Shown in pieces: positions 48,674-56,595 of a stretch of 64,000 nt of DNA. Numbering within the stretch: the first letter of the stretch is position 1; each line of letters starts with the position of its first letter. Under the pieces are notes generated by a model. That model saw nothing but the letters and a program-made list of their open reading frames with translations. It searched no databases and was not told where the DNA came from. Source of the DNA: Flavobacterium sp. LC2016-12. Its GTDB lineage: Bacteria; Bacteroidota; Bacteroidia; Flavobacteriales; Flavobacteriaceae. The stretch covers positions 496,001 to 560,000 of the forward strand of contig NZ_JADKPT010000001.1 in assembly GCF_015351595.1 (NCBI RefSeq). The letters run 5' to 3'. The position numbers and the translations under genes are program-made.

Positions 48674-49062
48674 ATGAAATTATTGCATCAAGAATTAACC
48701 GAAGCTATTATTAAAACTTTTTACGAAGTCTATAATGAATTGGGATATGGTTTTTTAGAAAGAGTTTATCAAAATTCATTATACTTAGAATTAAAAAATA
48801 AAGGCTTAAAGTTGAAGCTCAAATGAAAATAGAGGTTTATTATAAAGGAATTGAAGTTGGACAATATTATGCCGACTTAATAGTAGAAGATTTAATTATA
48901 TTAGAACTAAAAGCAGCCGATTGTATAGTGAAAGAGTTTGAAAATCAAATTTTAAATTATTTAAAAGGAACAAATTGCGAAGTCGGTTTACTTTTAAATT
49001 TTGGTGTAAAACCAGAATTCAAGCGGAAAATATTTGAGAACAGTAGAAAAGTAAGAATATAA
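48674..49062 (+). pseudogene. GxxExxY family protein gene, frameshifted
   Basis: The 5' frame (48674-48826) encodes 50 residues with the signature GFLERVY (GxxExxY) and the NELGYG start of the family. The 3' frame (48823-49062) encodes the rest: YYKGIEVGQYYADLIVED, LIILELKA and LLLNFGVKPEFKRKIF, a PD-(D/E)XK-like core. Inserting one A in the AAAG at about 48807-48811 would restore a continuous protein of about 128 residues, the normal family length. The two frames overlap as ATGA, so the second half could be restarted, but a single-base loss or a sequencing error explains it best. The gene is bounded by inverted repeats. Confidence 0.88.
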
Positions 49063-49114
49063 AAATCCGTGTAAATCAGCGTTTTCGCGATAGCGAATCA
49101 GTTTAATCAGCGTC
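49061..49114. repeat. Right inverted repeat of the GxxExxY cassette
   Basis: A 54-bp inverted copy of 48571-48624, beginning at the stop codon of the GxxExxY gene. The cassette 48571-49114 thus spans 544 bp between proB and argF'. Confidence 0.9.
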
Positions 49115-49143
49115 TAAACCACGCAACAATAAAAAAAGAAACA

Positions 49144-50091
49144 ATGAACTATATTTCAATTCAAGATATCAACTCATTATCAAAATGGGTAAAAAGCGCA
49201 TTAAAAATCAAAAAGAATCCGCTTAAAAATCAAAGCTTAGGAAAGAATAAAACATTAGGAATGTTATTCTTTAATCCGAGTTTAAGAACGCGTTTGAGTA
49301 CTCAAAAAGCGGCTTTAAACTTAGGAATGAATGTTATGGTGATGAACTTTACCAATGAAGGCTGGACATTAGAGTTCGAAGATGGAGCAGTAATGAATTC
49401 TGGCGCTTCAGAACATATTAAAGAAGCAGCTGAAGTAGTTTCTCAATATTGTGATATTATTGCTATTCGTGCCTTTGCAGGTCTGGCTGACAAAGAAAAA
49501 GATTATGCTGAAACTGTAATTTCAGGATTTTTGAAACACGCAACTGTGCCGATCGTAAATATGGAAAGTGCTGTGCGTCATCCATTACAGTCTTTGGCTG
49601 ATGCGATTACAATGGAAGAATATAAAACGAAACACAAACCAAAAGTAGTGCTTTCCTGGGCACCGCATCCAAAAGCTTTGCCTCAGGCAGTTGCCAATTC
49701 ATTCGTAGAAATGATGCAAATGCAAAAAGATATGGATTTTGTAATCACACATCCGGAAGGTTACGAATTGAGTCCGGAAATTACAAAAGATTGCAAAATT
49801 GAATACGATCAAAATAAAGCTTTCGAAAATGCCGATTTTGTCTACGTAAAAAACTGGAGCAACTTCAACGATTACGGAAAAGTAACTAACATCGATCCAA
49901 GTTGGACCGTTACGGCCGAAAAAATGGCTCTGACAAACAACGGAAAGTTCATGCACTGTCTTCCGGTTCGTCGTAACGTAATTGTAAGCGACGAAGTTAT
50001 CGACAGTGAGAATTCAATCGTAATTCAGCAAGCGAATAACAGAACGTATTCGGCACAATTAGTTTTACAGAAGATTTTAAAGAAATTGTAA
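49144..50091 (+). CDS. argF: N-acetylornithine/N-succinylornithine carbamoyltransferase
   Basis: Transfers a carbamoyl group to an acylated ornithine. The 315-residue protein has the carbamoyl-phosphate motif NPSLRTRLST and HPLQSLADA. It has HCLPVRRNV, the RRN extension that marks the acyl-ornithine enzymes (ArgF') rather than classic ornithine carbamoyltransferase. Acetyl versus succinyl specificity depends on a loop residue that I cannot assign securely. With argE downstream, the intermediate would be N-acyl-citrulline. Confidence 0.93.
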   Translation: MNYISIQDINSLSKWVKSALKIKKNPLKNQSLGKNKTLGMLFFNPSLRTRLSTQKAALNLGMNVMVMNFTNEGWTLEFEDGAVMNSGASEHIKEAAEVVSQYCDIIAIRAFAGLADKEKDYAETVISGFLKHATVPIVNMESAVRHPLQSLADAITMEEYKTKHKPKVVLSWAPHPKALPQAVANSFVEMMQMQKDMDFVITHPEGYELSPEITKDCKIEYDQNKAFENADFVYVKNWSNFNDYGKVTNIDPSWTVTAEKMALTNNGKFMHCLPVRRNVIVSDEVIDSENSIVIQQANNRTYSAQLVLQKILKKL

Positions 50092-50116
50092 TTTGAGGTG
50101 CAAAGGCACAAAGTCG

Positions 50117-50164
50117 CAAAGGTTCAAAGGTTTTAAAGCCTTAAGGAAAACCTTTGAACCTTTG
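50117..50164. repeat. Palindromic repeat in the argF'-argB spacer
   Basis: Perfect 18-bp arms (50117-50134/50147-50164, CAAAGGTTCAAAGGTTTT and complement). The surrounding spacer repeats variants of CAAAGG and CTCTGAACC. No T tail follows, so it is not a classic terminator. Confidence 0.8.
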
Positions 50165-50191
50165 TCCCTCTGAACCTCTGAACCTTAAAAT

Positions 50192-50965
50192 ATGAAAGTT
50201 ACCGTAATAAAAATTGGTGGAAATATAATCGACAATCCAACAGAACTAGAACAATTTTTAACTGATTTTTCGAAAATAGAAGGACATAAAGTTTTGGTTC
50301 ACGGCGGAGGAAAATCGGCTACAAAGATGGCGCAAAGTATTGGTTTGGTCCCTCAAATGATTGATGGACGCCGAATTACAGATGCTCCAATGCTTGATGT
50401 TGTAGTTATGATTTACGCAGGGCAAATCAACAAGCATATTGTGGCACAATTGCAGGCAAAAGACAACAATGCAATGGGATTTTCGGGAGCTGATGGGAAT
50501 TTAATTCAGTCAACAAAAAGAAATCATCCAACAATTGATTATGGTTTTGTAGGCGATGTAAAACAAGTCAATACAACTTTATTGAAAATATTGCTTGAAA
50601 ACGGGATTGTTCCTGTTTTTTGTGCAATCACACACGATAAAAACTGTCAATTATTAAATACAAATGCTGATACCATTGCAAGCGAACTGTCAATTGCATT
50701 ATCTGAAGTTTTTGATGTTACGCTAACGTACTGTTTTGAAAAACAAGGTGTTTTACAAGATTCAGAAGATGATGCTTCTGTAATTACAGAAATCAACGAA
50801 GCTTTATACAACAAGTTAAAAGAAGAAAAAGTTATCCACTCCGGAATGATTCCAAAATTAGATAACTGCTTTAACAGTTTGTCAAGAGGTGTACAAAAAA
50901 TCAAAATTGGGCATCATAAAATGCTCCAAAATCCAGATGTTTTGCATACTACAATTACATTATAA
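50192..50965 (+). CDS. argB: Acetylglutamate kinase
   Basis: Phosphorylates N-acylglutamate in the second step of arginine synthesis. The 257-residue amino-acid-kinase protein has VIKIGGNIIDN, LVHGGGKSATKMAQ, DGRRITDAPMLDVV, LNTNADTIASELS and HSGMIPKLDNC. The sequence lacks the N-terminal helix of arginine-inhibited hexameric forms, so feedback inhibition at this enzyme is less likely (inference). Confidence 0.96.
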   Translation: MKVTVIKIGGNIIDNPTELEQFLTDFSKIEGHKVLVHGGGKSATKMAQSIGLVPQMIDGRRITDAPMLDVVVMIYAGQINKHIVAQLQAKDNNAMGFSGADGNLIQSTKRNHPTIDYGFVGDVKQVNTTLLKILLENGIVPVFCAITHDKNCQLLNTNADTIASELSIALSEVFDVTLTYCFEKQGVLQDSEDDASVITEINEALYNKLKEEKVIHSGMIPKLDNCFNSLSRGVQKIKIGHHKMLQNPDVLHTTITL

Positions 50966-50971
50966 AAAATA

Positions 50972-51022
50972 GCCACAGATTAAATGATTTATAAATCTGT
51001 GAAAATTGTTTTGATCTGTGGC
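50972..51022. repeat. Palindromic repeat, GCCACAGATT family (copy 1), argB-argE spacer
   Basis: GCCACAGAT at 50972-50980 pairs with ATCTGTGGC at 51014-51022, with an inner TAAATGATTTATAAATCTGTG part. A second, better paired copy is at 55936-55987. The same spacer ends with CCGATAGCTATCGG at 51121-51134. Confidence 0.75.
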
Positions 51023-51120
51023 AAAAAAAATAGAATTGCGGAAGGTGTTTAAATATTAATTTAAGAAATTTGCGCAAATTAAAAATGTCACAGATTTAAT
51101 AAAAACTTTGTGACTTCGTC

Positions 51121-51134
51121 CCGATAGCTATCGG
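51121..51134. repeat. Short perfect palindrome before argE
   Basis: CCGATAGCTATCGG is a 14-bp perfect palindrome 26 bp before the chosen argE start. Confidence 0.7.
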
Positions 51135-51159
51135 TATCATGGCAAAGAAACCATTAACT

Positions 51160-52230
51160 ATGAAAAATATTGCAACGCTTACCCAGGAAGCAATTAGTTT
51201 ATTAAAAAGCCTTATAGAAACACCTTCGTTTTCAAGTGAAGAAGATCAGACAGCGCTATTAATAGAAAATTGGTTCAATCAAAACGAAATTCCTTTTAAA
51301 AGAGAAAATAACAATGTGTGGGCTTTCAATAAATATTTTGACGAAAACAAACCAACACTTTTACTGAATTCTCACCACGATACGGTTAAACCAAATCAGG
51401 CGTATACAAACGATCCGTTTAAAGCAATTGAAAAAGACGGAAAATTATATGGTTTAGGAAGTAATGATGCCGGAGGTTGTCTGGTTTCACTTTTGGCCAC
51501 TTTTGTTCACTTTTATGAGAATAAAAACTTGTCGCATAATTTGGTAATGGTGGCTTCCGCTGAAGAAGAAAGCAGCGGAAAAAACGGTTTAAACAGTGTT
51601 TTAAAGCATTTACCAGAATTAGATTGCGCCATTGTAGGTGAGCCAACATTAATGCAATTGGCTGTAGCCGAAAAAGGTTTATTAGTTTTAGATGTAAAAG
51701 TAAAAGGAACTGCAAGTCACGCTGCACATCAAAATGATGATAATGCATTATACAAATCAATTCCGGTAATGGAATGGTTTAAAAACTATAAATTCGATAA
51801 AATTTCTGATGTTTTAGGTCCTGTAAAAATGACTGTAACGCAAATCAGTGCCGGAAAACAACATAATGTTGTTCCATCAGAATGTGATTTGGTTGTTGAT
51901 ATTCGTGTAACCGATCGTTATTCAAATACGGAGATTTTAGAAGTGGTAAAAGCTAATGTAAACGCCGAAGTAACACCAAGATCAATGCATTTAAATGCAT
52001 CGTCGATTCCAATTGCGCACGGTTTAGTTCAGGCTGGAATCGCTCTTGGAAGAACAACGTACGGCTCGCCAACGCTTTCAGATCAATCTGTTTTAAGCTG
52101 TCAATCCTTAAAATTAGGACCAGGAGAAACATTGCGATCACATTCAGCAGACGAATTTATTTTTTTAAATGAAATTGAAGAAGGAGTCGACTTGTATATC
52201 AAAATACTAAGCGATTTCTTTAAATTATAA
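51160..52230 (+). CDS. argE: M20 family peptidase, N-acylornithine/N-acylcitrulline deacetylase
   Basis: Removes the acyl group after carbamoylation. The 356-residue zinc peptidase has the metal motifs LLNSHHDTVKP, GSNDAGGCLV (Asp) and ASAEEESSGKNG (Glu-Glu), with dimerisation-domain His in GTASHAAH and a terminal RSHSADEF. I take the ATG at 51160 (MKNIATLTQEA), the usual family start; an in-frame ATG at 51139 adds seven residues. In the argF' route the substrate is N-acyl-citrulline, and argE products then feed argG. Confidence 0.94.
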   Translation: MKNIATLTQEAISLLKSLIETPSFSSEEDQTALLIENWFNQNEIPFKRENNNVWAFNKYFDENKPTLLLNSHHDTVKPNQAYTNDPFKAIEKDGKLYGLGSNDAGGCLVSLLATFVHFYENKNLSHNLVMVASAEEESSGKNGLNSVLKHLPELDCAIVGEPTLMQLAVAEKGLLVLDVKVKGTASHAAHQNDDNALYKSIPVMEWFKNYKFDKISDVLGPVKMTVTQISAGKQHNVVPSECDLVVDIRVTDRYSNTEILEVVKANVNAEVTPRSMHLNASSIPIAHGLVQAGIALGRTTYGSPTLSDQSVLSCQSLKLGPGETLRSHSADEFIFLNEIEEGVDLYIKILSDFFKL

Positions 52231-52241
52231 GAAAAGAATAA

Positions 52242-52292
52242 CCGCCACGAATTCACGAATTATTTTAAAATTAATTCGTGAATTCGTGGCGG
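52242..52292. repeat. Large perfect palindrome, GCCACGAATTC family (copy 2), argE-argH spacer
   Basis: Two perfect 20-bp arms (52242-52261 and 52273-52292, CCGCCACGAATTCACGAATT and complement) flank an 11-nt loop. The core GCCACGAATTC is shared with 31828-31870. Confidence 0.92.
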
Positions 52293-52327
52293 AAAACTAA
52301 CCGTAATAGGATCTAAAAATATCACCT

Positions 52328-53608
52328 ATGAAACTTTGGGAAAAAGGAATACCAACAGACAAACAAATTGAACATTTCACAGTTGGAAACGATCGTGAAT
52401 TAGATTTAGTTTTGGCAAAATACGATGCTTTAGGTTCAATTGCACACGCAAAAATGCTGGGTCAAATTGGTTTATTAACTGAAGAAGAAACAACTTCTTT
52501 GGTTGATGCCTTAAACGACATTATTGCAGATATCGTAGTTGGAAATTTCGAAATTGAAGACAGTTTTGAAGATGTACATTCTAAAATCGAATATTTATTA
52601 ACGGTAAAACTGGGCGATGCCGGAAAGAAAATCCATACCGCGCGTTCTCGTAACGATCAGGTTTTAGTTGATGTTCATTTGTATTTAAAAGATGAATTAA
52701 AAGCAATAAAAGAACAGGTAAAAACATTGTTTGATTTGTTAATGGAATCTGCAGAAAAACACCAAAATGTTTTATTACCAGGTTATACGCATTTGCAAAT
52801 TGCGATGCCATCGTCATTCGGAATGTGGTTTTCTGCTTATGCTGAAAGTTTAATTGACGACATTACAATGTTAAACGCGGCTTCTAAAGTAGTTGATCAA
52901 AATCCATTAGGATCTGCAGCAGGTTACGGAAGTTCTTTTCCAATCAACAGAACTTTTACAACACAGGAATTAGGTTTTGAAACGTTGAAATTCAACGCCG
53001 TAGCAGCACAAATGAGCCGTGGAAAAGCAGAGAAAACGGTTGCCTTTGCCATGAGCAGTGTAGCAGCCACTTTATCAAAATTTGCGATGGATGTATGTTT
53101 GTATATGAGCCAAAATTTTGATTTTATCAGTTTGCCGGCACATCTTACAACAGGCTCAAGTATTATGCCTCACAAGAAAAACCCAGATGTATTTGAACTG
53201 ATCAGAGGGAAATGCAATAAGATTCAGGCGCTTCCATACGAAATCACTTTAATTACTAATAATTTGCCAAGTGGTTATCACCGAGATCTGCAGCTTTTAA
53301 AAGAAGGATTGTTTCCAGCGCTTCAAAACTTAAAAGCGTGTTTGGATATCGCGATCTTCTCTGTAAAAGATATTACGGTAAAAGACAATATTTTAAAAGA
53401 TAAAAAATACGATTACTTGTTTACAGTAGATACTTTAAACGAAATGGTTGTAGCTGGAATACCGTTTAGAGACGCTTACAAAGCTGTTGCAGAACAATTG
53501 GAGGCGGGAACGTATCAATCTCCAAAAGAAACTAGACACACGCACGAAGGCAGCATCAATAATTTATGCTTGGATGCTATTAAAAATAAAATGAAAGCTG
53601 CTTTTTAA
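52328..53608 (+). CDS. argH: Argininosuccinate lyase
   Basis: Splits argininosuccinate to arginine and fumarate, the last step. The 426 residues have EDVHSKIEYLL, HTARSRNDQVLVDVHLYLKD, the GYTHLQIAMPSS loop, and the signature GSSIMPHKKNPDVFEL. It is slightly shorter than the E. coli enzyme (457) but all signature motifs are present. It is the last gene of the cluster, followed by a strong terminator. Confidence 0.97.
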   Translation: MKLWEKGIPTDKQIEHFTVGNDRELDLVLAKYDALGSIAHAKMLGQIGLLTEEETTSLVDALNDIIADIVVGNFEIEDSFEDVHSKIEYLLTVKLGDAGKKIHTARSRNDQVLVDVHLYLKDELKAIKEQVKTLFDLLMESAEKHQNVLLPGYTHLQIAMPSSFGMWFSAYAESLIDDITMLNAASKVVDQNPLGSAAGYGSSFPINRTFTTQELGFETLKFNAVAAQMSRGKAEKTVAFAMSSVAATLSKFAMDVCLYMSQNFDFISLPAHLTTGSSIMPHKKNPDVFELIRGKCNKIQALPYEITLITNNLPSGYHRDLQLLKEGLFPALQNLKACLDIAIFSVKDITVKDNILKDKKYDYLFTVDTLNEMVVAGIPFRDAYKAVAEQLEAGTYQSPKETRHTHEGSINNLCLDAIKNKMKAAF

Positions 53609-53631
53609 TAAGTTTTTGCTTTTTAAATAAG

Positions 53632-53670
53632 AAACCGATTTGTAGTTATATACAAATCGGTTTTTTTATG
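53632..53670 (+). terminator. Intrinsic terminator closing the arginine/proline cluster
   Basis: Arms 53632-53644/53651-53663 (AACCGATTTGTA and complement) plus seven T. Confidence 0.9.
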
Positions 53671-53765
53671 TATTAATTTTTAAAGAAAGATTTTATGTAT
53701 TAAAAAATAAACTTTAATCAATCAAAAAAAGACTATTTTTGATTTACTATTTATAAAGCCAAAAC

Positions 53766-54764
53766 ATGAATAAGTTTGATGACCAGGCGACCCAATCGCT
53801 TCTGGATAAGAATCTAATTACCGAAAATCAATATCAGGAAATTAAAGCTTATCGAAATCTGAATATTTTCTCTTTGAATGCAGAATTGAAACTTTTCCTA
53901 TATTTATCTGTTTTACTTTTTACTTCCGGAATCGGGATTTTAATTTATGAAAACATTGATAGTATTGGACATATTGCCATTCTTTCGATATTGCTTATTG
54001 TTATCGTTGTCTGTTTCTATTATTGCTTTAAAAATTCCAAAGGGTTTCAAAAAACAGAAACTGTCTTTGAGAGCCCATTTTTAGAATATCTGGTTTTAGC
54101 GGCCAATATCTTGACTTGTATTTTTATTGGTTATCTGCAATTTCAGTACAAACCTTTTGGAACGCATTATGATCTGGCAACTTTAATTCCGACTATAGTA
54201 AGTTTCTTTTGTGCCTATTATTTCGATAATAAAAGCGTTTTAACTATCGCAATTACTGGTTTAGCTGCCTATATCGGGCTTTCTGTCACACCTCAGGATT
54301 TATTGCATAATGATTTTTATTCGAATGAAACACTTAGCTATTCTGCTATCATACTGGGAGGTTTACTTATTTTATTGACAATATATAGTTCCAGAACAAA
54401 TTTAAAAATACATTTTAATTTCATTTATCTCACTTTTGCTTTGCATTTAATAAGCATAGCCTCAATTAGTAATTTGACAGATTCTGATTATGATGGGATT
54501 TGGCTGCTTTTTGGGTTGATTTTGGCTGCTTCATCTTATTATTTTTATAAAGTCAGTCATGAAACTAAGGCAATGTCCTTATATATTTTTATGATTATTT
54601 ACGCTTATATTGGTTTAAACATATTCTTCTTTCGAATTTTAGATTTAGTAGATTTCTCTGATATTTGGGAGTTCTTTGTCTTTATGCTGCCAGTCTATTT
54701 TATTGGTTCAATAGTAGTATTCATTAAATTGATTAAAAACTTCCATAAAGAAATAACCGAATGA
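53766..54764 (+). CDS. DUF2157-like multi-pass membrane protein
   Basis: A 332-residue protein with a soluble N-terminal start (SLLDKNLITENQYQEIKAY) of the kind seen in DUF2157 proteins, then about nine hydrophobic segments. The family is poorly understood. A TATTTTTG at 53734-53741 is a candidate -7 element. It overlaps the next gene by 4 bp (ATGA), so the two are translationally coupled. Confidence 0.75.
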   Translation: MNKFDDQATQSLLDKNLITENQYQEIKAYRNLNIFSLNAELKLFLYLSVLLFTSGIGILIYENIDSIGHIAILSILLIVIVVCFYYCFKNSKGFQKTETVFESPFLEYLVLAANILTCIFIGYLQFQYKPFGTHYDLATLIPTIVSFFCAYYFDNKSVLTIAITGLAAYIGLSVTPQDLLHNDFYSNETLSYSAIILGGLLILLTIYSSRTNLKIHFNFIYLTFALHLISIASISNLTDSDYDGIWLLFGLILAASSYYFYKVSHETKAMSLYIFMIIYAYIGLNIFFFRILDLVDFSDIWEFFVFMLPVYFIGSIVVFIKLIKNFHKEITE

Positions 54765-55927
54765 TAGCACACGATAAACAATTATTAAACGATTTGGCTT
54801 TATTGGAAGAGGCAAATTCTTTGCAAAATGCTGGTTTTATAAGTAAAGAGCAAAAAGATTTAATTAAAAAGCAATTACCGGATTTTAAAACCCAAAAGAA
54901 TATTCTGGTACGATTAGGATTTTTTCTGTTGGGATCATTCTTATACGGATCAATATGCGGTGCTATTTCCATAGTTGGAATGGTGGGCGATGAATTATAT
55001 TTCAAAATTTGTTGTTATATTTTTGCCGGAGTAGGTTTTGCAGGAGCAGAACTTTTAGCAAATCAAAAATATTACGGACACGGTTTAGATGATGCTTTTA
55101 TTTTGGGAACCATTTTAAATATCGGAATAGCAATCGGAATTACAACTGATGGCTATGAACTTATAATTGCTATTTTCATGGCAATTACGGCATTTGTAAT
55201 GTACAGACGCCATTTGCATTTGACATCGTTGTTGGTTTTTTGTTTAGCAAGTTCAGCAGTTTTATTCTATGGATTATTTGAATTTGGCGAACTAGGAAAA
55301 GCAATTTTGCCTTTTGCAGCGATTTTATTTGCTGGCGGATTTTACTTCTCTACTAAAAAATCAATTGCTAGTCTTACGGAAAGTTATTATTATAATGGTT
55401 TTTTGTTGGCTAATAGTTTCTGTTTAATTCTATTCTATCTTTCCGGTAATTATTTGGTTGTAAGAGAGCTTTCAGTAATGCTTTTAGGAAATGAAGTTCT
55501 CCCGGGAAAAGATATTCCGTTTGCGTATTTCTTTTATGCTTTTACACTGATTGTTCCCATTGTTTATTTGGTGCAAGCCTTAAAAACAAAAGACAGAATA
55601 ATGCTTTGGATAAGTTTCTTAGCTATTGGTTTTTCAATTTACACTATCCGATTTTATTATTCAGTTTTACCGATAGAAGTGGCATTGACTTTAGGCGGAG
55701 TAGTGTTATTCGCAATAGCTTATTTCTCCATAAAGAAATTGAAAGAGAAGGAAAGCGGTTTAACTTTTAAACCAGGCAGAATTAATAATTCAAACGCATT
55801 TTTAAATGCAGAAGCCTTAATTGTAGCGTCAGCTTTCGGAATGAAACCAAGTGTCAAACCAGAAGATTCTCCAATGGAATTTGGAGGAGGAGGTTATAGC
55901 GGAGGCGGATCTGACGGAAGTTTTTAG
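54761..55927 (+). CDS. Multi-pass membrane protein with Gly-rich C-terminus
   Basis: A 388-residue protein with the same design as its upstream partner: a soluble start (LLEEANSLQNAGFISKEQKDLI), then about ten membrane segments. The end is a conspicuous glycine-serine tail (FGGGGYSGGGSDGSF). The pairing and the similar N-termini suggest the two genes arose by duplication and act together. No function can be given. A palindromic repeat with A-tract follows and may terminate it. Confidence 0.75.
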   Translation: MIAHDKQLLNDLALLEEANSLQNAGFISKEQKDLIKKQLPDFKTQKNILVRLGFFLLGSFLYGSICGAISIVGMVGDELYFKICCYIFAGVGFAGAELLANQKYYGHGLDDAFILGTILNIGIAIGITTDGYELIIAIFMAITAFVMYRRHLHLTSLLVFCLASSAVLFYGLFEFGELGKAILPFAAILFAGGFYFSTKKSIASLTESYYYNGFLLANSFCLILFYLSGNYLVVRELSVMLLGNEVLPGKDIPFAYFFYAFTLIVPIVYLVQALKTKDRIMLWISFLAIGFSIYTIRFYYSVLPIEVALTLGGVVLFAIAYFSIKKLKEKESGLTFKPGRINNSNAFLNAEALIVASAFGMKPSVKPEDSPMEFGGGGYSGGGSDGSF

Positions 55928-55935
55928 AAAAATAA

Positions 55936-55987
55936 TTTGCCACAGATTAGATGATTTTATAGATTTATAATCATTTAATCTGTGGCA
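55936..55987. repeat. Palindromic repeat, GCCACAGATT family (copy 2), also terminator-like
   Basis: Arms 55939-55956/55969-55986 (GCCACAGATTAGATGATT against AATCATTTAATCTGTGGC, one G-T pair) are followed by seven A, so the minus strand would carry T. It lies between the two convergent genes. Confidence 0.8.
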
Positions 55988-55995
55988 AAAAAATA

Positions 55996-56385
55996 TCAAA
56001 TCTTTGCTTTTAGTGCCTCAGCATTAATTTCACTATGCGAAACATCATAAACAGCTTTACCATTTTTAATCAAAATAAGCTGTGGCGATTCATGGTAAAC
56101 ACCAAATTTACTGGCAATTTCATTTGAAACATCGCGATGCTCAATTAAGTCTAAAAAGAAAGCATCGACAGTTTCATCTAAATCATATTCTCTTTCAAAT
56201 TGTTTTAGGGCAAAACGGCTAATGCTGCATCTTGTGCTATGCTTAAAAATTACAATAGGCTTAACATTCGACATGTTCTCTATATCATTTAACTGTGCTA
56301 AATTTGTAAGAGGAATCCAGTTCACATTACTTTTTTGTGAATCAGAATTGTCTGAATTTCCGAAGATAGAATTTAAAAAACTCAT
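55996..56385 (-). CDS. ytxJ: YtxJ-type bacillithiol-linked redox protein
   Basis: A 129-residue thioredoxin-fold protein with a single active Cys in FKHSTRCSISR and a cis-Pro loop (SPQLILIKNGKAVY). YtxJ proteins are monothiol bacilliredoxins that remove bacillithiol from proteins; Bacteroidota make bacillithiol, which fits. The start MSFLNSIFGNSDNS precedes a flexible linker. It stands alone, convergent with the membrane-protein pair. Confidence 0.92.
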   Translation of the reverse strand: MSFLNSIFGNSDNSDSQKSNVNWIPLTNLAQLNDIENMSNVKPIVIFKHSTRCSISRFALKQFEREYDLDETVDAFFLDLIEHRDVSNEIASKFGVYHESPQLILIKNGKAVYDVSHSEINAEALKAKI

Positions 56386-56595
56386 ATTTTGACTGTATTT
56401 GTGACTTTTTGTCGTTTAAGATTAGCTAAAAAGCTGTTTTTAATGACTTTTTGTCTGTATTTTTAAAATGGAATATAATTTGAAAGTTCATCAACAAAAT
56501 TACACCATTTAAAATTAAAAAGCGGATTCAATAAATTCAAATTTTAATGGTATCGATTATTAAATGAAAAATCAAACCTAAATAATTATAGACAT

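Noticed and set aside
48823..49062. Independent 79-residue gene at the 3' half of GxxExxY
   Set aside because: It is the natural continuation of the 5' half after one added base, so it is better treated as part of a frameshifted gene.
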